Assembly: GCA_019550975.1 (NCBI GenBank)
Contig: SDWH01000001.1
Span: forward strand, 248,001-312,000
Reading direction: 5' to 3'
DNA from: Bacteroidales bacterium SW299
GTDB lineage: Bacteria; Bacteroidota; Bacteroidia; Bacteroidales; Bacteroidaceae
Length of the DNA stretch: 64,000 bases
Positions 63,110 to 64,000 of this stretch are shown here, piece by piece (position 1 is the first letter of the stretch; every line of letters begins with the position of its first letter). The position numbers and the translations under genes were made by a program. The notes beneath the pieces were generated by a model. It had not been told where the DNA came from. It was given only the letters and a program-made list of their open reading frames with translations, and made no database searches.

Positions 63110-64000
63110 TTATTCTGCCCCGTATGCACCGAAATGATTCTGGGGAGCCGGAGATTTATATGCAGTTCCGTTAATGGTCAGACCCGTTGTTCCGAAAAGC
63201 GGAGCCATATCCGATGCGCCTGCGCCATAACCGCCTGTCAGGGCCGGAGAACCCGCCTGCAAATGGAAATCCCAGTTATCATTATAAACGTAGCTGGTCA
63301 ACGGAGTAGCATTGATGTCAAAATTGACGAACATCGGGTCTTTGCTGTCATTTTCCGTTGCAATGATGCTGTTCGCATCCACTACACCGTCATAATAATC
63401 ATCGTGGTCATAATTATATCCTTCCCACGAATAGTTGATTCCCTGCTCATAAACATAGTTCGGATCTACCTCCTGAGCGCCCGATGCATAGTAGTTATAG
63501 TCGATAACCGAATTTACATTATCATATCCGCCTTCCACGTTGGCCAGGTTATCCAGCGATGGAGTCTGTGCGCGGAACTTGCAGTTCACCATCAGGTTGT
63601 TGTATACATGAACCCTCACATTCTCTTCAGCATAGATACTTCCTCCCTTATCGCTGTCACGGCGCCATCCGGCATTGATCATCGTGTTGTTGTACGCCTG
63701 GATACGTGCCTGAGAACGCACGTCACTCTGGTCAGAACTTGAAAGCTTCAGTCCGTTAGTGTTGGGGGCAAACATCACATTGCCGGCAACATCCACTGCA
63801 CATCCAGACTTCACATTGACCGCTTCCTCGCCTGTTTCACCGTTTGCAACAAACAGATTGTTCATGATAATCGCATTGCCTCCCATCATATAAATGGCAT
63901 CCGACACGCCATTGCGCAAAATGGAATTCATGATAACATAGCGGCCATTCACATTGTTTGTTGTAATCTGCGGATAGGCATCGTCGCCGGCTTCGTAATA
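63110..64000 (-). CDS. Right-handed beta-helix (DUF4957/DUF5123-like) protein, start outside window
   Basis: At least 296 residues of this protein are present; the frame is open past the window edge at 64000, so the GTG at 63952 is only internal. The sequence has repeated short strands rich in Asn (GRYVIMNSILRNGVSDAIYM, MGGNAIIMNNLFVANGETGE, RIQAYNNTMINAGWRRD, VHVYNNLMVNCKFRA), the look of a pectate-lyase-like parallel beta helix. The tail ends HFGAYGAE. Such proteins occur in Bacteroidales polysaccharide-use loci and are usually secreted. I cannot name the substrate. Confidence 0.8.
   Translation of the reverse strand, partial: YYEAGDDAYPQITTNNVNGRYVIMNSILRNGVSDAIYMMGGNAIIMNNLFVANGETGEEAVNVKSGCAVDVAGNVMFAPNTNGLKLSSSDQSDVRSQARIQAYNNTMINAGWRRDSDKGGSIYAEENVRVHVYNNLMVNCKFRAQTPSLDNLANVEGGYDNVNSVIDYNYYASGAQEVDPNYVYEQGINYSWEGYNYDHDDYYDGVVDANSIIATENDSKDPMFVNFDINATPLTSYVYNDNWDFHLQAGSPALTGGYGAGASDMAPLFGTTGLTINGTAYKSPAPQNHFGAYGAE

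Noticed and set aside
1-64000. tRNA or rRNA genes
   Set aside because: I looked in the intergenic gaps for cloverleaf-like stems and conserved tRNA boxes and saw none; a dedicated scan was not possible.

Overview
The window looks like a Bacteroidales chromosome (Bacteroides, Phocaeicola or a close relative; I cannot name the species) carrying a CTnDOT/CTnERL-type integrative conjugative element. The host call rests on the TAnnTTTG -7 boxes, often with a TTTG box 19-21 bp upstream, and on Bacteroidales-type operons: ilvD-ilvB-ilvN-thioesterase-ilvC, the biotin-dependent acyl-CoA carboxylase genes, rubrerythrin beside a Fur-family gene, and secreted polysaccharide-degrading proteins.

Positions 1 to about 23768 are the right part of the element; its transfer region and left end lie outside the window. 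From left to right it holds the 3' end of the coupling-protein gene mobC, an AT-rich two-gene cargo (a Panacea-domain protein and a partner that I infer to be a toxin), rteC, a short DHFR/RibD-like gene preceded by a strongly folded leader, and the tetracycline-controlled operon tetQ-rteA-rteB with a nested-hairpin tetQ leader. Then come a stretch of degraded sequence and a small inverted-repeat element, a 1937-residue methylase-helicase, a DUF1896-like gene, the topoisomerase gene known as exc, orf3, xis2d, xis2c, two divergent helix-turn-helix genes, orf2 and the tyrosine integrase. An att core match (23759-23768) lies directly upstream of a host histidine kinase gene and supplies the -7 box of a promoter for it, so element DNA and host DNA appear to form a hybrid promoter.

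Positions 23769 to 35520 hold a LytS/LytTR two-component pair, a candidate 114-nt small RNA with its own promoter and terminator, a nitroreductase, a secreted amidase-like protein with an inserted golvesin-like domain, and the branched-chain amino acid operon. That operon is preceded by a 31-codon leader peptide rich in Ile, Val and Leu codons and by mutually exclusive terminator and antiterminator stems.

Positions 35520 to 52350 hold a phosphohexomutase, an intergenic region with a perfect 50-bp all-AT palindrome inside a larger inverted repeat, a C69 dipeptidase, an M23 peptidase led by a 50-codon gene, the run phoH-purC-menG-aroE-hydrolase, and a convergent block with a family-8-like polysaccharide lyase, a DUF6250-like protein and NAD synthetase.

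Positions 52350 to 64000 hold a Fur/PerR-like regulator with rubrerythrin, a small membrane protein, a RavA/ViaA-like MoxR-VWA pair behind an EamA transporter, the acyl-CoA carboxylase operon (carboxylase, biotin carrier, carboxyltransferase), a secreted metallophosphoesterase, and the end of a beta-helix protein that runs off the window. Two intergenic regions 9 kb apart carry related arrays of short repeats with an exact 22-bp period; I regard these, the folded leader before the DHFR-like gene, the candidate small RNA and the 50-bp palindrome as the least explained signals here.
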